From assembly GCA_024636495.1 (NCBI GenBank), contig JAGXGZ010000048.1, positions 89,464 to 153,463 of the forward strand: DNA of 64,000 nt, in the 5' to 3' direction. Shown piece after piece: positions 28,944 to 39,997 of the stretch (position 1 is its first letter; the number at the start of each line of letters is the position of its first letter). The position numbers and the translations under genes are program-made. The notes beneath the pieces are model-generated. The model did no database searches. It worked only from the letters and a program-made list of their open reading frames with translations, and had not been told where the DNA came from. Source of the DNA: Roseobacter sp. (GTDB lineage: Bacteria; Pseudomonadota; Alphaproteobacteria; Rhodobacterales; Rhodobacteraceae).

Positions 28944-31157
28944 ATGGCTGATACGACCACACCCGACATCATTTACACCAAGGTTGATGAGGCGCCAGAA
29001 CTGGCATCCTATTCCCTGCTGCCGATCATCCGCAGCTTTGCCGATGCCGCAGGCGTGTCAGTCGGCACCCGCGACATTTCGCTTGCCGGGCGTATTCTGG
29101 CGGCTTTTCCAGACGCTCTGAACGCGGACCAAAAGCAGTCGGACGACTTGGCCTTGATGGGCGATCTGGTAAAGCAGCCCGACGCCAACGTGATCAAACT
29201 GCCAAACATCTCGGCTTCGGTCCCGCAGTTGGTGGCGGCGGTGAAAGAATTGCAAAGCCAGGGCTACGCAATCCCCGACTATCCCGAAGCGCCCAGCACC
29301 GACGCCGAAAAAAAGGCCCGCGCCGCCTATGACGCGATCAAAGGCTCGGCCGTGAACCCCGTTCTGCGCGAAGGTAATTCAGACCGCCGCGCGGCAAGTG
29401 CAGTTAAGAAATACGCGATGGCCAACCCCCATTCGATGGGCACATGGTCCAAGGACAGCAAAACCAAGGTGTCCGCGATGTCCGGTGGTGATTTCTTCTC
29501 GAACGAAAAATCCCTGACGCTGTCTGACGCCCAAGCCGGTGCTGCAAAAATCGTGCATGTGGCCGCTGACGGGTCCGAAACCGTGTTGAAAGATGGTGTT
29601 ACCTTCCCTGCGGGCACTGTTGTTGACACCACATTCATGTCTGCACGTGCGCTGGACACCTTCCTCGCCGAACAGATCGAAGAAACCAAAGCCGATGGCA
29701 CGCTATTTTCGCTGCACATGAAAGCGACGATGATGAAGGTGTCAGACCCGATCATCTTTGGTCATGCGGTACGCGTCTTTCTGAAGCCCGTGTTCGACAA
29801 ATATGACGCTGAGCTGAAAGCCGCAGGCGTGAACCCCAACGCGGGCATCGGCGACATGATGGGCCGCATCGAAGGTCACCCCGAGATCGTGAAAGCCGTC
29901 AAAGATGCCATGGCCGCGCAGCCGCCCATGTATATGGTAAATTCCGACAAGGGCATCACCAACCTGCACGTGCCATCCGACGTGATCATCGACGCGTCGA
30001 TGCCAGCGTTGATCCGTGCAGGCGGCAAGGGCTGGGGCCCGGACAACAAGGAACATGACACCAACTGTGTGATCCCTGATAATTCCTACGCCCCCGTTTA
30101 CGACGAAAGCATCAAGTACTTTAAAGAAACCGGCGCGCTGGATCCGACAACATCAGGCACCGTGCAAAACATCGGTCTGATGGCCCAAAAAGCCGAAGAA
30201 TACGGCTCGCACCCGACCACTTTTGAAATCCCTGCCGATGGCACGGTCAAGATGATCGCAGCCAATGGCGATGTGATCTCTGAACATGCGGTCGAGGCGG
30301 GCGATATCTGGCGGGCTGCATCGGCCCGCAAGGCACCGATCGAAGACTGGGTACAACTGGCCATCGACCGCCAAAAAGCCGAAGGCTGCGAGGCGATTTT
30401 CTGGCTCGACGCAGACCGCGCCCATGACGCAGAGCTGATCGCCTATGTCAAACCGATCCTTGAAGCCAAAGGCGTGGCAGACAAGTTCCAGATCATGTCG
30501 CCCGCCAAGGCCACGCGCCAAACGCTTGAAACCATCCGCAAGGGCGAAAACTCAATCGCGATCACAGGCAACGTGCTGCGCGACTATCTGACCGACCTGT
30601 TCCCGATCCTCGAGCTGGGCACATCGGCCAAGATGCTGTCGATTGTGAAACTGATGCAGGGCGGCGGCTTGTTTGAAACCGGTGCAGGTGGCTCTGCGCC
30701 CAAGCACGTTCAGCAGCTGGTCGACGAGAACCATTTGCGGTGGGATTCGCTGGGTGAATTCTGCGCCTTGGGTGAAAGCCTCAAGTTCTTGGCCGATCAA
30801 AAGAACAACGAAAAGGCGCGGATTTTGGGCAAGGCCGTTGATGACGCCACGCAAGGTATCCTTGACAACAACAAATCGCCCTCGCGCAAAGTCGGACAGC
30901 CCGACAACCGCGCCAGCCACTACTATTTTGCGATGTATTGGGCACAGGCACTTGCCGCACAGACCGGCGATGCCGATCTGGCCGCGCATTTCAAACCCAT
31001 CGCGGAAAAGCTGGCCGCAAACGAGGATCAGATCATGGCCGAACTGGCCGAGGTTCAGGGCAAAGCGGTAGATCTGGGCGGCTACTTCCACTCTGATCCA
31101 GCCAAGACCGAAGCTGTGATGCGCCCCTCAGCCACGCTGAACGCGATTATCGGATAA
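28944..31157 (+). CDS. icd: Isocitrate dehydrogenase (NADP+), monomeric type
   Basis: Oxidative decarboxylation of isocitrate to 2-oxoglutarate in the TCA cycle. At 737 aa it is the single-chain IDH-II type, unrelated in length to the 420 aa dimeric enzyme. Typical sections are [19 protein letters not shown] at the start, the substrate loop [33 protein letters not shown], and [14 protein letters not shown] near the C-terminus. The start at 28944 avoids 11 non-conserved codons and lies after AAAGGCG. A strong terminator follows 8 bases after the stop. Confidence 0.96.
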   Translation: MADTTTPDIIYTKVDEAPELASYSLLPIIRSFADAAGVSVGTRDISLAGRILAAFPDALNADQKQSDDLALMGDLVKQPDANVIKLPNISASVPQLVAAVKELQSQGYAIPDYPEAPSTDAEKKARAAYDAIKGSAVNPVLREGNSDRRAASAVKKYAMANPHSMGTWSKDSKTKVSAMSGGDFFSNEKSLTLSDAQAGAAKIVHVAADGSETVLKDGVTFPAGTVVDTTFMSARALDTFLAEQIEETKADGTLFSLHMKATMMKVSDPIIFGHAVRVFLKPVFDKYDAELKAAGVNPNAGIGDMMGRIEGHPEIVKAVKDAMAAQPPMYMVNSDKGITNLHVPSDVIIDASMPALIRAGGKGWGPDNKEHDTNCVIPDNSYAPVYDESIKYFKETGALDPTTSGTVQNIGLMAQKAEEYGSHPTTFEIPADGTVKMIAANGDVISEHAVEAGDIWRAASARKAPIEDWVQLAIDRQKAEGCEAIFWLDADRAHDAELIAYVKPILEAKGVADKFQIMSPAKATRQTLETIRKGENSIAITGNVLRDYLTDLFPILELGTSAKMLSIVKLMQGGGLFETGAGGSAPKHVQQLVDENHLRWDSLGEFCALGESLKFLADQKNNEKARILGKAVDDATQGILDNNKSPSRKVGQPDNRASHYYFAMYWAQALAAQTGDADLAAHFKPIAEKLAANEDQIMAELAEVQGKAVDLGGYFHSDPAKTEAVMRPSATLNAIIG

Positions 31158-31165
31158 TCCAAACG

Positions 31166-31197
31166 CCCCGCCCCCAGACAACGGGGGCGGGGTTTTT
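31166..31197 (+). terminator. Rho-independent terminator after icd
   Basis: CCCCGCCCCC (31166-31175) pairs with GGGGGCGGGG (31183-31192) around a seven-base loop, followed by TTTTT. It separates icd from the isoaspartyl peptidase gene, whose ribosome site starts about 10 bases later. Confidence 0.95.
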
Positions 31198-31217
31198 CAT
31201 TGCCACAGGAGGCCCCC

Positions 31218-32144
31218 ATGACCCGCTTTTCCCTTGCCGTGCATGGTGGTGCCGGAACGATCCTGAAATCCTCCATGACGCCCGAACTTGAGGTCGCGTA
31301 TCACGCGGGTCTGCGCCGCGCGTTGGACGCAGGCCATGCGGTTCTTGCGAAAAACGGCAGCGCGCTTGATGCCGTGACCGAAGCTGTTTGCGCGCTCGAG
31401 GACGAACCGCTGTTTAACGCGGGTCGCGGCGCCGTTTTCACCAGTGACGGCAAACAGGAAATGGACGCAGCCATCATGGAAGGCTTGGGCCGCCAGGCCG
31501 GAGCAGTCGGCAGTATCTTTGGCCCGCGCAACCCGATCCGCGCCGCGCGTGCGGTGATGGAACAGACCGACCATGTGTTTCTGATCGGCCCGAACGCGTT
31601 GAAGCTGGCCCAGGATGCCGGCCTCCCCTTTGAGGACACGGCTTATTTCTTTACCCAATCCCGCTGGGACGCGCTGCAATCCACGCTCAAGATGCGCGCA
31701 GATGGCACGGTTGACGATGATCCTGCGCGTCGTCACGGCACCGTCGGTGCCGTCGCCTGCGATGCACAAGGCACGCTGGCCGCCGCGACGTCGACCGGGG
31801 GCATGACAGCCAAAGCGCCGGGGCGTGTCGGCGACACCCCGGTGATCGGTGCGGGAACCTATGCCGACAACGCCACCTGCGCCGTTTCAGGCACGGGCCA
31901 TGGCGAGGTGTTTATCCGCTACACCGCAGCCGCCGAGATTGCCGCCCGGATGCGCCACGCCGGTCAGTCGCTTGAAGACGCCGCCGCCCATGTGGTGAAC
32001 GTTGATCTGGGCCAAAATGACGGGTCAGGCGGGATCATTGCAGTCGATGCACGGGGCAACATCACGATGCCCTTCAACTGCGATGGCATGTACCGTGGGT
32101 CAGTCACGCAAGACGGCGCGTTTGAAACCCTTATATACCGTTAG
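31218..32144 (+). CDS. Isoaspartyl peptidase / L-asparaginase (Ntn-hydrolase)
   Basis: Cleaves isoaspartyl dipeptides and asparagine. The 308 aa precursor should cut itself before Thr175 in RRHGTVGAVACD, which becomes the N-terminal nucleophile of the beta subunit. The N-terminal AVHGGAGTI and the substrate-binding STGGMTAKAPGRVGDTPVIGAG are canonical. The start at 31218 has a perfect AGGAGG site five bases upstream. The M20 peptidase gene follows after 34 bases, so the two form a small peptide-salvage pair. Confidence 0.95.
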   Translation: MTRFSLAVHGGAGTILKSSMTPELEVAYHAGLRRALDAGHAVLAKNGSALDAVTEAVCALEDEPLFNAGRGAVFTSDGKQEMDAAIMEGLGRQAGAVGSIFGPRNPIRAARAVMEQTDHVFLIGPNALKLAQDAGLPFEDTAYFFTQSRWDALQSTLKMRADGTVDDDPARRHGTVGAVACDAQGTLAAATSTGGMTAKAPGRVGDTPVIGAGTYADNATCAVSGTGHGEVFIRYTAAAEIAARMRHAGQSLEDAAAHVVNVDLGQNDGSGGIIAVDARGNITMPFNCDGMYRGSVTQDGAFETLIYR

Positions 32145-32178
32145 CACCAAAAATAGTCCTATCCCTCAGGAAACCAAC

Positions 32179-33555
32179 ATGACCCGCAACGCTGCCATTG
32201 ATCATGCAACCGCTTATTTCGAAACCGGCCAGCTAAAGTCTGATCTGGCGGGACTTGTCGCCTTTCAAACGGAAAGCCAAACGCCGGATCAAAAACCGCA
32301 GCTTGGCCGCTATTTAAGCCAAGCGATCCAGCCACGATTGCAAGCAATCGGTTTCACCTGCGAAATACACGACAATCCTGACCCGTCGGGGGGCCCGCTG
32401 TTGGTGGGGCTGCGGATCGAAGACCCGGCATTTACAACCGTGCTTACCTATGGCCACGGCGATGTCACGCGCGCGCAAAAGGACCAATGGCGAGACGGCT
32501 TAAGCCCCTTCGATCTGACCGAAGAAGGCGATCGTTGGTACGGGCGCGGCGCTGCCGACAACAAGGTCCAGCATCTGATCAACATCTCAGCCCTTGAAAG
32601 CGTGCTGGCGATGCGCGGCTGCCTTGGGTTCAACGTCAAGATCATCCTGGAGATGAGCGAGGAAGTAGGCTCTCCGGGGCTTGCGGCCTTTATCAAAGAT
32701 CGCAAGGAGCAGCTTGTGGCCGACGTTTTGATTGCCTCTGACGGGCCACGCTTGCGCCCAGACCGTGCAACCATGTTCATGGGTGCGCGCGGTGCAGCAT
32801 CGTTTGATCTGGTCGTCGACCTGCGCGACGGTGCGCATCATTCGGGCAACTGGGGCGGGCTGCTCGCGGACCCGGCCATGCTGCTGGCCCACGCGATTGC
32901 ATCGATCAGTGATGCCCGCGGACAGTTGCGCATTCCCGAGTGGCGGCCCGACAGCCTGACCCAATCCATCCGCGATGCATTGAACGGGTTGCCCATTGTC
33001 GAAGGAAGCAATCCGTCCGTAGACGAAGACTGGGGCGAGGCAACGCTGACCCCGGCAGAACGCGCCTATGGCTGGAATTCCTTTGCAGTTCTTGCAATGA
33101 CCAGTGGCGTGCCGGATGCACCGGTCAACGCGATTGCGTCCAAGGCACGCGCGACCTGTCAGTTGCGCTATGTCGTGGGCACCGACCCTGACGCGCTGTT
33201 GCCGGCCTTGCGCAGGCATCTGGACGCGGCAGGCCTGCAAAAAGTCCAGATCGTTCCGCACGCCGAGATCTTTCCAGCCACACGTCTTGATCCGGACCAC
33301 CCTTGGGTCGCCTACGTCAAAACCTCGATCACGCAAACAACCGGAGTGGCCCCGCATGTTCTGCCGAACCTGGCAGGGTCGCTGCCGAACGAATGTTTTT
33401 CCGATATTTTGGGGCTTCCAACGGTATGGGTGCCGCACAGCTATCTGGGCTGCAATCAACACGCACCGAATGAACATGTGCTGAAATCAGTCTGCAAAAG
33501 CGGCCTGCAGATTATGGCAGGGCTGTTCTGGGATATTGGCGAAGGCACCCCCTGA
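32179..33555 (+). CDS. M20 family metallopeptidase
   Basis: A two-zinc peptidase or amidohydrolase of 458 aa. The first metal motif is TYGHGDVTRA, followed by WYGRGAADNKVQ (bridging Asp), the catalytic Glu pair is in LEMSEEVGSPG, and the dimerisation insertion starts after FMGARGAASFDLVVD. The last metal ligand His appears in CNQHAPNEHV near the C-terminus. The start at 32179 has a CAGGAAA site. It is likely cotranscribed with the isoaspartyl peptidase. The exact substrate is unknown; dipeptides are plausible from context. Confidence 0.9.
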   Translation: MTRNAAIDHATAYFETGQLKSDLAGLVAFQTESQTPDQKPQLGRYLSQAIQPRLQAIGFTCEIHDNPDPSGGPLLVGLRIEDPAFTTVLTYGHGDVTRAQKDQWRDGLSPFDLTEEGDRWYGRGAADNKVQHLINISALESVLAMRGCLGFNVKIILEMSEEVGSPGLAAFIKDRKEQLVADVLIASDGPRLRPDRATMFMGARGAASFDLVVDLRDGAHHSGNWGGLLADPAMLLAHAIASISDARGQLRIPEWRPDSLTQSIRDALNGLPIVEGSNPSVDEDWGEATLTPAERAYGWNSFAVLAMTSGVPDAPVNAIASKARATCQLRYVVGTDPDALLPALRRHLDAAGLQKVQIVPHAEIFPATRLDPDHPWVAYVKTSITQTTGVAPHVLPNLAGSLPNECFSDILGLPTVWVPHSYLGCNQHAPNEHVLKSVCKSGLQIMAGLFWDIGEGTP

Positions 33556-33575
33556 TCAGGATGCCTTCGCCATGT
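33538..33575 (+). terminator. Terminator at the end of the M20 peptidase gene
   Basis: GGCGAAGGCA (33538-33547, inside the last codons) pairs with TGCCTTCGCC (33562-33571), followed by ATGTTTT. It lies between two convergent genes and the stem is usable from both sides. Confidence 0.8.
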
Positions 33576-33577
33576 TT

Positions 33578-34123
33578 TCAGGCGCGTGACAAAACGCTTG
33601 CTGGGCGTGCTTTTGCAAGTGCGGCAGTGATAAGCCCCGCAAGCACCGCTTTGATCAGATCGCCGGGGATGAACACCATCACCAAAGATGCCGCTTCCAG
33701 CGGTGTTTTACCAAGTGCAAAAGCCAGACCAGCAATGCCAAAGATGTATAGCACCACGATCCCGCCAATCACCGACGCAACTCCTGCCACAATCGCAAGC
33801 GACGGTCCGCGCCACTTTTCAACGATAAGACCCGTCACAAACGCGGCAAAAGGAAAGCCGATCAGAAAGCCCGAAGACGGCAGCATGAACGCGCCCAAAC
33901 CCCCACGGCCCCCCGCCAACAAGGGCAACCCCATCGCCACGAGCAGCATAAACAAAAGCACTGCCAACGCGCCGCGTTTGGCCCCCAGCACCGTGCCGCA
34001 CAACATAATACCCAAACTTTGGGCGGTAATTGGCACACCAAAGGCAAGTGTGAACTGCGGGATCAGCGCCAAGGCCGCGATTAGCGCAGCAAACAGGGCA
34101 ACAAGGGTAAGATTACGTTCCAT
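33578..34123 (-). CDS. bioY: Biotin transporter substrate-binding component BioY
   Basis: The S-component of an energy-coupling-factor biotin transporter, 181 aa with about six membrane helices. Family features are the N-terminal AALIAALALIPQFTLAFGVPITAQSLG, GRGGLGAFMLPSSGFLIGFP, and the closing FIPGDLIKAVLAGLIT. No bioM/bioN genes are adjacent, so it either works alone or shares an energising module. It lies 67 bases downstream of cobQ on the same strand. Confidence 0.94.
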   Translation of the reverse strand: MERNLTLVALFAALIAALALIPQFTLAFGVPITAQSLGIMLCGTVLGAKRGALAVLLFMLLVAMGLPLLAGGRGGLGAFMLPSSGFLIGFPFAAFVTGLIVEKWRGPSLAIVAGVASVIGGIVVLYIFGIAGLAFALGKTPLEAASLVMVFIPGDLIKAVLAGLITAALAKARPASVLSRA

Positions 34124-34190
34124 TTTCGATTGGTCCTTTGTTCATTTCGCGCATCTATCCCCATGAAGCTGCCAAAACGCAAGGATACTC

Positions 34191-35660
34191 TTAGTTTGGA
34201 ACACCCACTGGCCCGGCACAGTCCAGCAGTGCCGAGACATCCAGATGTTGCTCCATATGCGCGGCAAGCTGGTCCAGCGTGTCCTCTACGGTTTGACTGT
34301 ATGACGTCGATGCAGCAGCCAAGCCGAATTTTGCCAGCCATGCCTTTCGAAAGACGTCATTGGCAAAAAGCCCATGCAGGTACGTGCCTGTGACCTTGCC
34401 ATCGCGCGACGTCGCGCCATCAGGTACGCCGTCGATCTGCGCAAAGGGGCGCGCGCAATCAACGCCAGTGGTCTGGCCGATGTGGATCTCGTAGCCATCA
34501 ATTTGCGCGCCCGTATCTGAATGGGTCGCGCACACGCGGGTCAGCGTTTTGTCCGCTGCCATCCGGGTGGAAACGTCTAACAAGCCAAGCCCAGCGTCGC
34601 GCCCCGAACCACCTTCATGGCCAGCCGGATCATCCACCACCTGCCCCAGCATCTGATATCCGCCACAAATTCCCAGCACATGGCCCCCGCGCCGCACATG
34701 GGCGCGCAGGTCAATGTCCCAGCCTTGGGCGCGTAAAAACGCGAGGTCCCCGCGTGTGGACTTGGTGCCCGGCAAGATCACCAGATCAGCATCCGCAGGC
34801 AGCGGTGTGCCGGGCGGGATCATTGTCAGTCGCACAGACGGTTCTGCGGCAAGCGGGTCAAGGTCATCAAAGTTTGAAATCCGCGAAAGCATCGGGCAAA
34901 CGATATGAAACGCGCCATCAGATCTGGCCCGCGCCAGATCAACGGCATCTTCGGCAGGTAACAGATGTGCCCCGTAGAACCAAGGCAGCACGCCAAAACC
35001 AGACCAACCCGTCCGGTGCTGGATATCCAGATATCCCTCATCAAACAGCGCGACATCACCGCGAAATTTATTGATCAAAAACCCTTTGATCATCGCTGTA
35101 TCTGACGGGTCCATTACCGCTTGTGTGCCTACGATTTGCGCAATCACACCGCCCCGATCAATGTCCCCCGCCAGCACCACGGGTACATTCGCAGCACGGG
35201 CAAAACCCATATTCGCAATGTCGCCCTTTCGTAAATTCGTCTCGGCGGGGCTGCCTGCGCCCTCGACGATGATCAGATCGGCGGTTTTTGCAAGGATACC
35301 AAAGCTTTCCAAAACGGGCTTAAGTAACACGCCACGCGCGCCCCCGAAATCACGCGCCTCAAGACGGCTTTGCGCCTTTCCCTGGATCACGATCTGCGAC
35401 CCCGTGTCTGTCTCGGGTTTCAGCAGAACCGGGTTCATATGCACCGACGGGGTGCGCCCTGACGCCATCGCTTGCAGCGCTTGGGCGCGGCCAATCTCGC
35501 CCCCTTCATCCGTCACAGCGGCATTGTTCGACATATTTTGCGGCTTGAACGGTGCCACGGATATGCCCCGCCGAAGGGCCGCACGGCACAGCCCTGCCAC
35601 CAACATCGACTTGCCCACATTTGAGCCGGTACCTTGAATCATAATTGCGCGCGTTGGCAT
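34191..35660 (-). CDS. cobQ: Cobyric acid synthase
   Basis: Amidates four side chains of adenosylcobyrinic acid a,c-diamide in B12 synthesis, using glutamine. The 489 aa protein has an N-terminal dethiobiotin-synthetase-like ATPase ([20 protein letters not shown]) with CobQ signature [11 protein letters not shown], and a C-terminal glutamine amidotransferase domain with nucleophile Cys in [14 protein letters not shown] and a His near [11 protein letters not shown]. The start at 35660 precedes the conserved motif directly. No other cobalamin gene is in the window. Confidence 0.95.
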   Translation of the reverse strand: MPTRAIMIQGTGSNVGKSMLVAGLCRAALRRGISVAPFKPQNMSNNAAVTDEGGEIGRAQALQAMASGRTPSVHMNPVLLKPETDTGSQIVIQGKAQSRLEARDFGGARGVLLKPVLESFGILAKTADLIIVEGAGSPAETNLRKGDIANMGFARAANVPVVLAGDIDRGGVIAQIVGTQAVMDPSDTAMIKGFLINKFRGDVALFDEGYLDIQHRTGWSGFGVLPWFYGAHLLPAEDAVDLARARSDGAFHIVCPMLSRISNFDDLDPLAAEPSVRLTMIPPGTPLPADADLVILPGTKSTRGDLAFLRAQGWDIDLRAHVRRGGHVLGICGGYQMLGQVVDDPAGHEGGSGRDAGLGLLDVSTRMAADKTLTRVCATHSDTGAQIDGYEIHIGQTTGVDCARPFAQIDGVPDGATSRDGKVTGTYLHGLFANDVFRKAWLAKFGLAAASTSYSQTVEDTLDQLAAHMEQHLDVSALLDCAGPVGVPN

Positions 35661-35697
35661 GGCCGATACCTTTTTAATGGTCATCGGCCATGTGGTG

Positions 35698-36717
35698 TCA
35701 GCCGCAGCGTTGCAGGTCAAGAGCGCCTGAAGAAGCCCGGAAACCCTCCGTGATCAAACTCTGCCAACGGCTTGCAAAAACGGCCTCAAGGCGGTCACAT
35801 GACTGCAAAGGCTGCGGCAATTGGGTCGGGTCAATGCGGGCAAGCGTCTCAATCTCTTTGCGCCATGCCTCGACAGTGGGCTCGGTGACAACATGCGCAC
35901 CAAGTGCGACGTGATCAGCCAGACCATCAATGCCACTGACCGACAGCTGGCGGCCCGCGCTTAGGGCTTCGATCGCCACAAGCCCGTAGGCCTCCCAAAG
36001 CGAGGGCATCGCAACAGCATCGACATTAGCAATTGCCTGCACCGGATCAGCCCAGCCCATAAATTTGATGCGTGCGTCATTTCCGGCCAACAGGCGCAGC
36101 GCGCGTTCTTCCGATCCTTCACCATAAATATGCAAGGCTAATGACGGGTCTAGTGTTGTGCGAAAGGCCTGCACCAGCAAGTGAAATCCCTTCTGACGGT
36201 CTAGACGCCCGATTGCCCCTATGACCCGCACCGGATGTTTCACCGGTGCCACAGCCCGAAATGCTGACAGATCAACACAGGACTGGATCACAGCAAGCTT
36301 GTCTTGTGACATAGCACCGCTTTGAACAAACCACGCACCTTGGGCATGACTGACGGCCACAACCTTGTTGAACAGGCGGTAGGCCGTTTTCAAAAGCGTT
36401 GCAAACCGCACTGCATTGGTCACATTTTCCTGCACAAAGCCAGCAGTATAGCTGTGTTCAATATGGATCATCGGGACCAAAGGGTGCAGCCTGCGCAGGG
36501 CTACAAGCATCGGCATGGCACCCCAGCTGATTGCCAAGTGGGACACAATGATATCAGCTTTGACCCGCCCGACCCAGAATTTGCCGCGCTGAATGCCGCG
36601 TATGTGGTGGATCGCGTTCTGCGACAGGGCCGGCGCGGTTTTGATATAGTCCAGCACCCGCATAACCCCGCCCGCTGTGGTGTCATCGACCAAATGAACG
36701 ATGGTTGGTCTGGTCAC
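35698..36717 (-). CDS. Glycosyltransferase family 4 protein (exopolysaccharide)
   Basis: A GT-B fold retaining sugar transferase of 339 aa. The donor-binding half carries [22 protein letters not shown] and the E-x7-E motif in [15 protein letters not shown]. It starts at a GTG (36717) that overlaps the stop of the next gene upstream by four bases. It is the last gene of a tight leftward operon (flippase, GT2, GT2, GT4). It should add one sugar of the repeat unit on the cytoplasmic face of the membrane. Confidence 0.9.
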   Translation of the reverse strand: MTRPTIVHLVDDTTAGGVMRVLDYIKTAPALSQNAIHHIRGIQRGKFWVGRVKADIIVSHLAISWGAMPMLVALRRLHPLVPMIHIEHSYTAGFVQENVTNAVRFATLLKTAYRLFNKVVAVSHAQGAWFVQSGAMSQDKLAVIQSCVDLSAFRAVAPVKHPVRVIGAIGRLDRQKGFHLLVQAFRTTLDPSLALHIYGEGSEERALRLLAGNDARIKFMGWADPVQAIANVDAVAMPSLWEAYGLVAIEALSAGRQLSVSGIDGLADHVALGAHVVTEPTVEAWRKEIETLARIDPTQLPQPLQSCDRLEAVFASRWQSLITEGFRASSGALDLQRCG

Positions 36718-37712
36718 TGAACCGTCCCCGAAACCCGCGCCGGGGCTTTCAGGCGCATCATAGTTTTGAGCGACTTTGGCCCAAAGAAATGAAGCGCTGC
36801 CGCCGCCACAAACGTGATAACCGATTTTACAGGTTCTTCGATCAAGGGTATCTTGGACTGCGCCAAAGACGCGCGGCTCAAATTCAGGGCGCGGGCCCCA
36901 TCCATGTCGCTGACCGCGCGACGTGAAAGATAGCGCAATTGATAGGCCCGCGCTGCAGGTGTGTTGACCTTGAAAAAAGCAGGGTTCAGCGGCGACAGCT
37001 TTTCAATCATCCGCTCCCATGCGGCCAGTTGACGGTCGGTATTGGCCGACAACCCTCCGCTGTTGATGCGGTACTGCGTCAGCAGCTCCGGGATGCCCTC
37101 AAAGACCCATTCCGTTGTCAAAGACATGCGCAACCAGCATTCAATATCTTCGGATTGACGGAATGTTTCATCGAAATACCAATCTCGGTGGGTCTCGCTG
37201 CGCGGACGGTAGGCGATTTCATTCAGTGCAGCGCGGCGGATCACCATTGCAGATCCGTTTCCAATCGGGTTGCGCTTGAAAATATGCGTTGGGCTGACGC
37301 CCTTAAGGCGGGGGCGCTGCGCGTGGCCAGTCAAAGCACTTTGGCCGTCGATCAGCGCAGATCCGGAATAGCTGACGCCCACATGAGGGTTTACCTCAAG
37401 ATGGTGGACATGGCGGGCCAGCTTTTCGGGCAGCCAAAGATCGTCAGCGTCACAAAAGCCGATCACCTCACCGCGCGCGAGGGAAATACCTGTGTTGCGG
37501 GCGCCCGCAAGACCACGATTGGCACGCCGGACCACACGGACACGTGGATCGTCCAAAAACTCTGCGGCAATCCTGGGCGTTTTATCAGACGACCCGTCGT
37601 CCACGATGATCACCTCGAAAGGCGCATAGGTTTGTGCCAAGAGCGCTTTAACAGTTTCGCGCAAAGTCGCTTCGACGTTGAAAGCGGGGACGATGATTGA
37701 TGCAAATGTCAT
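36714..37712 (-). CDS. Glycosyltransferase family 2 protein (exopolysaccharide)
   Basis: A GT-A fold inverting transferase of 332 aa. The N-terminal block is IIVPAFNVEATLRETVKALL, followed by VIIVDDGSSDKTP and the DxD-type FCDADDLWLP. The C-terminal third has a weak hydrophobic stretch (VKSVITFVAAAALHFFG) that may touch the membrane. It is similar in plan to the next gene upstream and probably arose by the same family expansion. The sugar is unknown. Confidence 0.9.
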   Translation of the reverse strand: MTFASIIVPAFNVEATLRETVKALLAQTYAPFEVIIVDDGSSDKTPRIAAEFLDDPRVRVVRRANRGLAGARNTGISLARGEVIGFCDADDLWLPEKLARHVHHLEVNPHVGVSYSGSALIDGQSALTGHAQRPRLKGVSPTHIFKRNPIGNGSAMVIRRAALNEIAYRPRSETHRDWYFDETFRQSEDIECWLRMSLTTEWVFEGIPELLTQYRINSGGLSANTDRQLAAWERMIEKLSPLNPAFFKVNTPAARAYQLRYLSRRAVSDMDGARALNLSRASLAQSKIPLIEEPVKSVITFVAAAALHFFGPKSLKTMMRLKAPARVSGTVQ

Positions 37713-37733
37713 TTCAAAAGCCTTTCTGGCAGA

Positions 37734-38654
37734 TCAGGAAAACAGGGATTGGCGCAAGCTGCGGGGCAAGACGCAGGCAATTAGGGCTGCGGCCAACGTT
37801 GGCCCACCGCGTCGGATCGGATGTAGGAAAGCAGCAGGGCTATAGATAACTCCCCTGAGCGCATGTTTCAGAGCCTCAAAACGGCCCGCCCCAAGGCGCA
37901 GTGCCCGGCGCGCCAGATAGCGGTGGTGCACCGCATGGGCACGTCCCGTCACTCTCACACCAAATCGGGCAGCGGTCTTGATGGCTTTTTCGCGTCCCGA
38001 CAGCATCGCAGACAGATCGGTCGACAGCCCACCGATACTGGTGCGATACCACGTCTGGAGGGGCGTCAAACCGACGACCCTACCACCGCCACCCACGACG
38101 CGGATGAGCCATTCAAGATCTTCGTTGTGAATCATGTGGCGGTCAAATCCACCAGACGCCACAAACACCGATTTACGGATTGCCATGTTCGACATGGTAC
38201 AAACCGGATTCTCTGCCAGCAGCATCTCGATCGAAAGATCATCTGTCGGCACGGTAGAAAAAACCGTAGCGTCAGCCGGTGTGTCTTTGAAAAATCCGAT
38301 CTGACCAAAACAGCCATCAACGCTTTGATCGGCAAAACATGTTACAAGTTCACGCAATTTGGTCGGCTTCCAAAGGTCGTCGGCGTCGCAAAAAGCGATC
38401 AAGCGCCCATTGGCGTAATCCATGACGCCCGCATTGCGCGCGTCGCTGGGGCCTTTGCCCGGGTTGCGCACCAAACGAATACGCGGATCATGCTGCGCTG
38501 CCGCGGTGATCAACATCGCTGTCGCATCTGTAGATCCGTCATCAATGCAGACGACCTCCCAATTCGGATGGCTTTGCGCGCTGATGCTTTCAAGGGTATC
38601 GGCAATCGTAGCTTCGGCATTAAAGCAGGGTATGATGATCGAAAAATCAGACAT
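37734..38654 (-). CDS. Glycosyltransferase family 2 protein (exopolysaccharide)
   Basis: A GT-A fold transferase of 306 aa with IIIPCFNAEATIADTLESI at the N-terminus, VCIDDGSTDATA, and FCDADDLWKPTKL as the metal-binding motif. The C-terminal end has a hydrophobic segment. It is three bases downstream of the flippase gene, so the two are translationally linked. Confidence 0.9.
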   Translation of the reverse strand: MSDFSIIIPCFNAEATIADTLESISAQSHPNWEVVCIDDGSTDATAMLITAAAQHDPRIRLVRNPGKGPSDARNAGVMDYANGRLIAFCDADDLWKPTKLRELVTCFADQSVDGCFGQIGFFKDTPADATVFSTVPTDDLSIEMLLAENPVCTMSNMAIRKSVFVASGGFDRHMIHNEDLEWLIRVVGGGGRVVGLTPLQTWYRTSIGGLSTDLSAMLSGREKAIKTAARFGVRVTGRAHAVHHRYLARRALRLGAGRFEALKHALRGVIYSPAAFLHPIRRGGPTLAAALIACVLPRSLRQSLFS

Positions 38655-38657
38655 GTC

Positions 38658-39896
38658 TCAGGCCTTTACTGAGGGGGGGCTAAAGGCCAGAAGCAGTGCC
38701 GGTAACGACGCTCCGACCATCATGAGGGTCGCCACAATGGCATAGCCAGAGGCGACGGCCACCAGACCCAACGGGGCAAGCAGCACAGTGTTAAGCATAA
38801 GCGCAACGGTCATAGCCGCCGTCACCCAGAATTCACGACCCGCACGACCAGTCGCACGCAGCCATCCGGCTGTGGCAGACCAAAGGGTGGTCGGGATTGC
38901 GACAAGACACAGGATTGATACGATCTGGGCCAGACCATCCCAACCCGGGCCAAACAGGATCGGCACATAGTATGGTGCGGCAAGGGCTTGGGTGATCACC
39001 GCAACCGAGATCAGCGTCATTGCCAGCACCAATCCCTGACGCAGGGCCAGACCCTTGTTTTCACTGGCGCAAAGATGGGGGAACAACACCGTAGAGAACG
39101 CAACCGAGAAGGAATTCGCAAGGCTGAGCCCTGCGTTGAAGGCCATGAAATAAAGGCCCAACGCTTCGGCCCCCATCAATGTACCTACGATCAGCTTGTC
39201 TGCCTGCAAACGCAACGCCTTGACCAGCTCTACGCCCAGAACGGCCCCGCCAAAGCGGATGAAGGGGCGCAAAGGCGCGCGGCCATTGCGCAAATCCAGC
39301 GTCCAGGGGTGCAGGCGGCGCATGGCGATCAGCCAGAACGGCGCGGTCAGCAAGCGCGGCAAAATCAGCGCCAGTGCCGAAGGCCAGACCAGCGCCAGCG
39401 CCGCCGACATGATGTTGGCTGCCACAATCTGGCCCCCTGATATCGCAGCCGTCTGGCGCAGTTTTCCTGCGCGCATCGCCAGTGCCGTTTGCACGAGACC
39501 TGCGGGCATGAACAGATACTCGCCCGCCAGAAGCAAGATCAGCAGCAGCAACTCGACACTGCCGCCCCACGCATAGATCGCGAAACCGATACTGGATTGC
39601 ACCACAAACAACCCCACACACCAAATCCAGAAAATCCGGTGCGCTGTTGCAGTAGTCTGAGGCAGGTCGTGATCAGCTGCTGCGATGATCCGTTGTCCGA
39701 CACCATTTTCTGTCAGCGCCTTTAGGATATCAGCCGCAGCAAGTGCTGCTGCCGCGACACCGATCTGCGCAAGATCAAGGGAACGCGCCACCGCAACCAC
39801 CACCAAAAGACGCGATGCCTTGGCTGCGACTTCCGACGCACCATAAGCAAACAGGTTCTGGGCTATTTTTGATGTTTTAGTTGGTGCGGCAAGCAT
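38658..39896 (-). CDS. Polysaccharide flippase (Wzx / MOP superfamily)
   Basis: An integral membrane protein of 412 aa with about 12 helices, beginning KTSKIAQNLFAYGASEVAAKASRLLVVV, the usual entry of the O-antigen/exopolysaccharide flippase family. It should move lipid-linked repeat units to the periplasmic face. It opens the operon flippase-GT2-GT2-GT4. The region upstream is shared with the divergent exporter gene and holds the palindrome at 39998. Confidence 0.88.
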   Translation of the reverse strand: MLAAPTKTSKIAQNLFAYGASEVAAKASRLLVVVAVARSLDLAQIGVAAAALAAADILKALTENGVGQRIIAAADHDLPQTTATAHRIFWIWCVGLFVVQSSIGFAIYAWGGSVELLLLILLLAGEYLFMPAGLVQTALAMRAGKLRQTAAISGGQIVAANIMSAALALVWPSALALILPRLLTAPFWLIAMRRLHPWTLDLRNGRAPLRPFIRFGGAVLGVELVKALRLQADKLIVGTLMGAEALGLYFMAFNAGLSLANSFSVAFSTVLFPHLCASENKGLALRQGLVLAMTLISVAVITQALAAPYYVPILFGPGWDGLAQIVSILCLVAIPTTLWSATAGWLRATGRAGREFWVTAAMTVALMLNTVLLAPLGLVAVASGYAIVATLMMVGASLPALLLAFSPPSVKA

Positions 39897-39997
39897 CGGG
39901 TCGGTCCAATCAAATCTGTTGGACCCTTTCTAGCCAGTGATCTGCAAAAGGTCTTGGACGCCACGGGACAGGCCATAGGCGCAATCGGCACGGAACA

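Noticed and set aside
32587..33477. 296-codon minus-strand frame
   Set aside because: It is antisense to the M20 peptidase gene, whose metal motifs are all intact.
36939..37700. 253-codon plus-strand frame
   Set aside because: It is antisense to a GT2 gene with all of its motifs in place.
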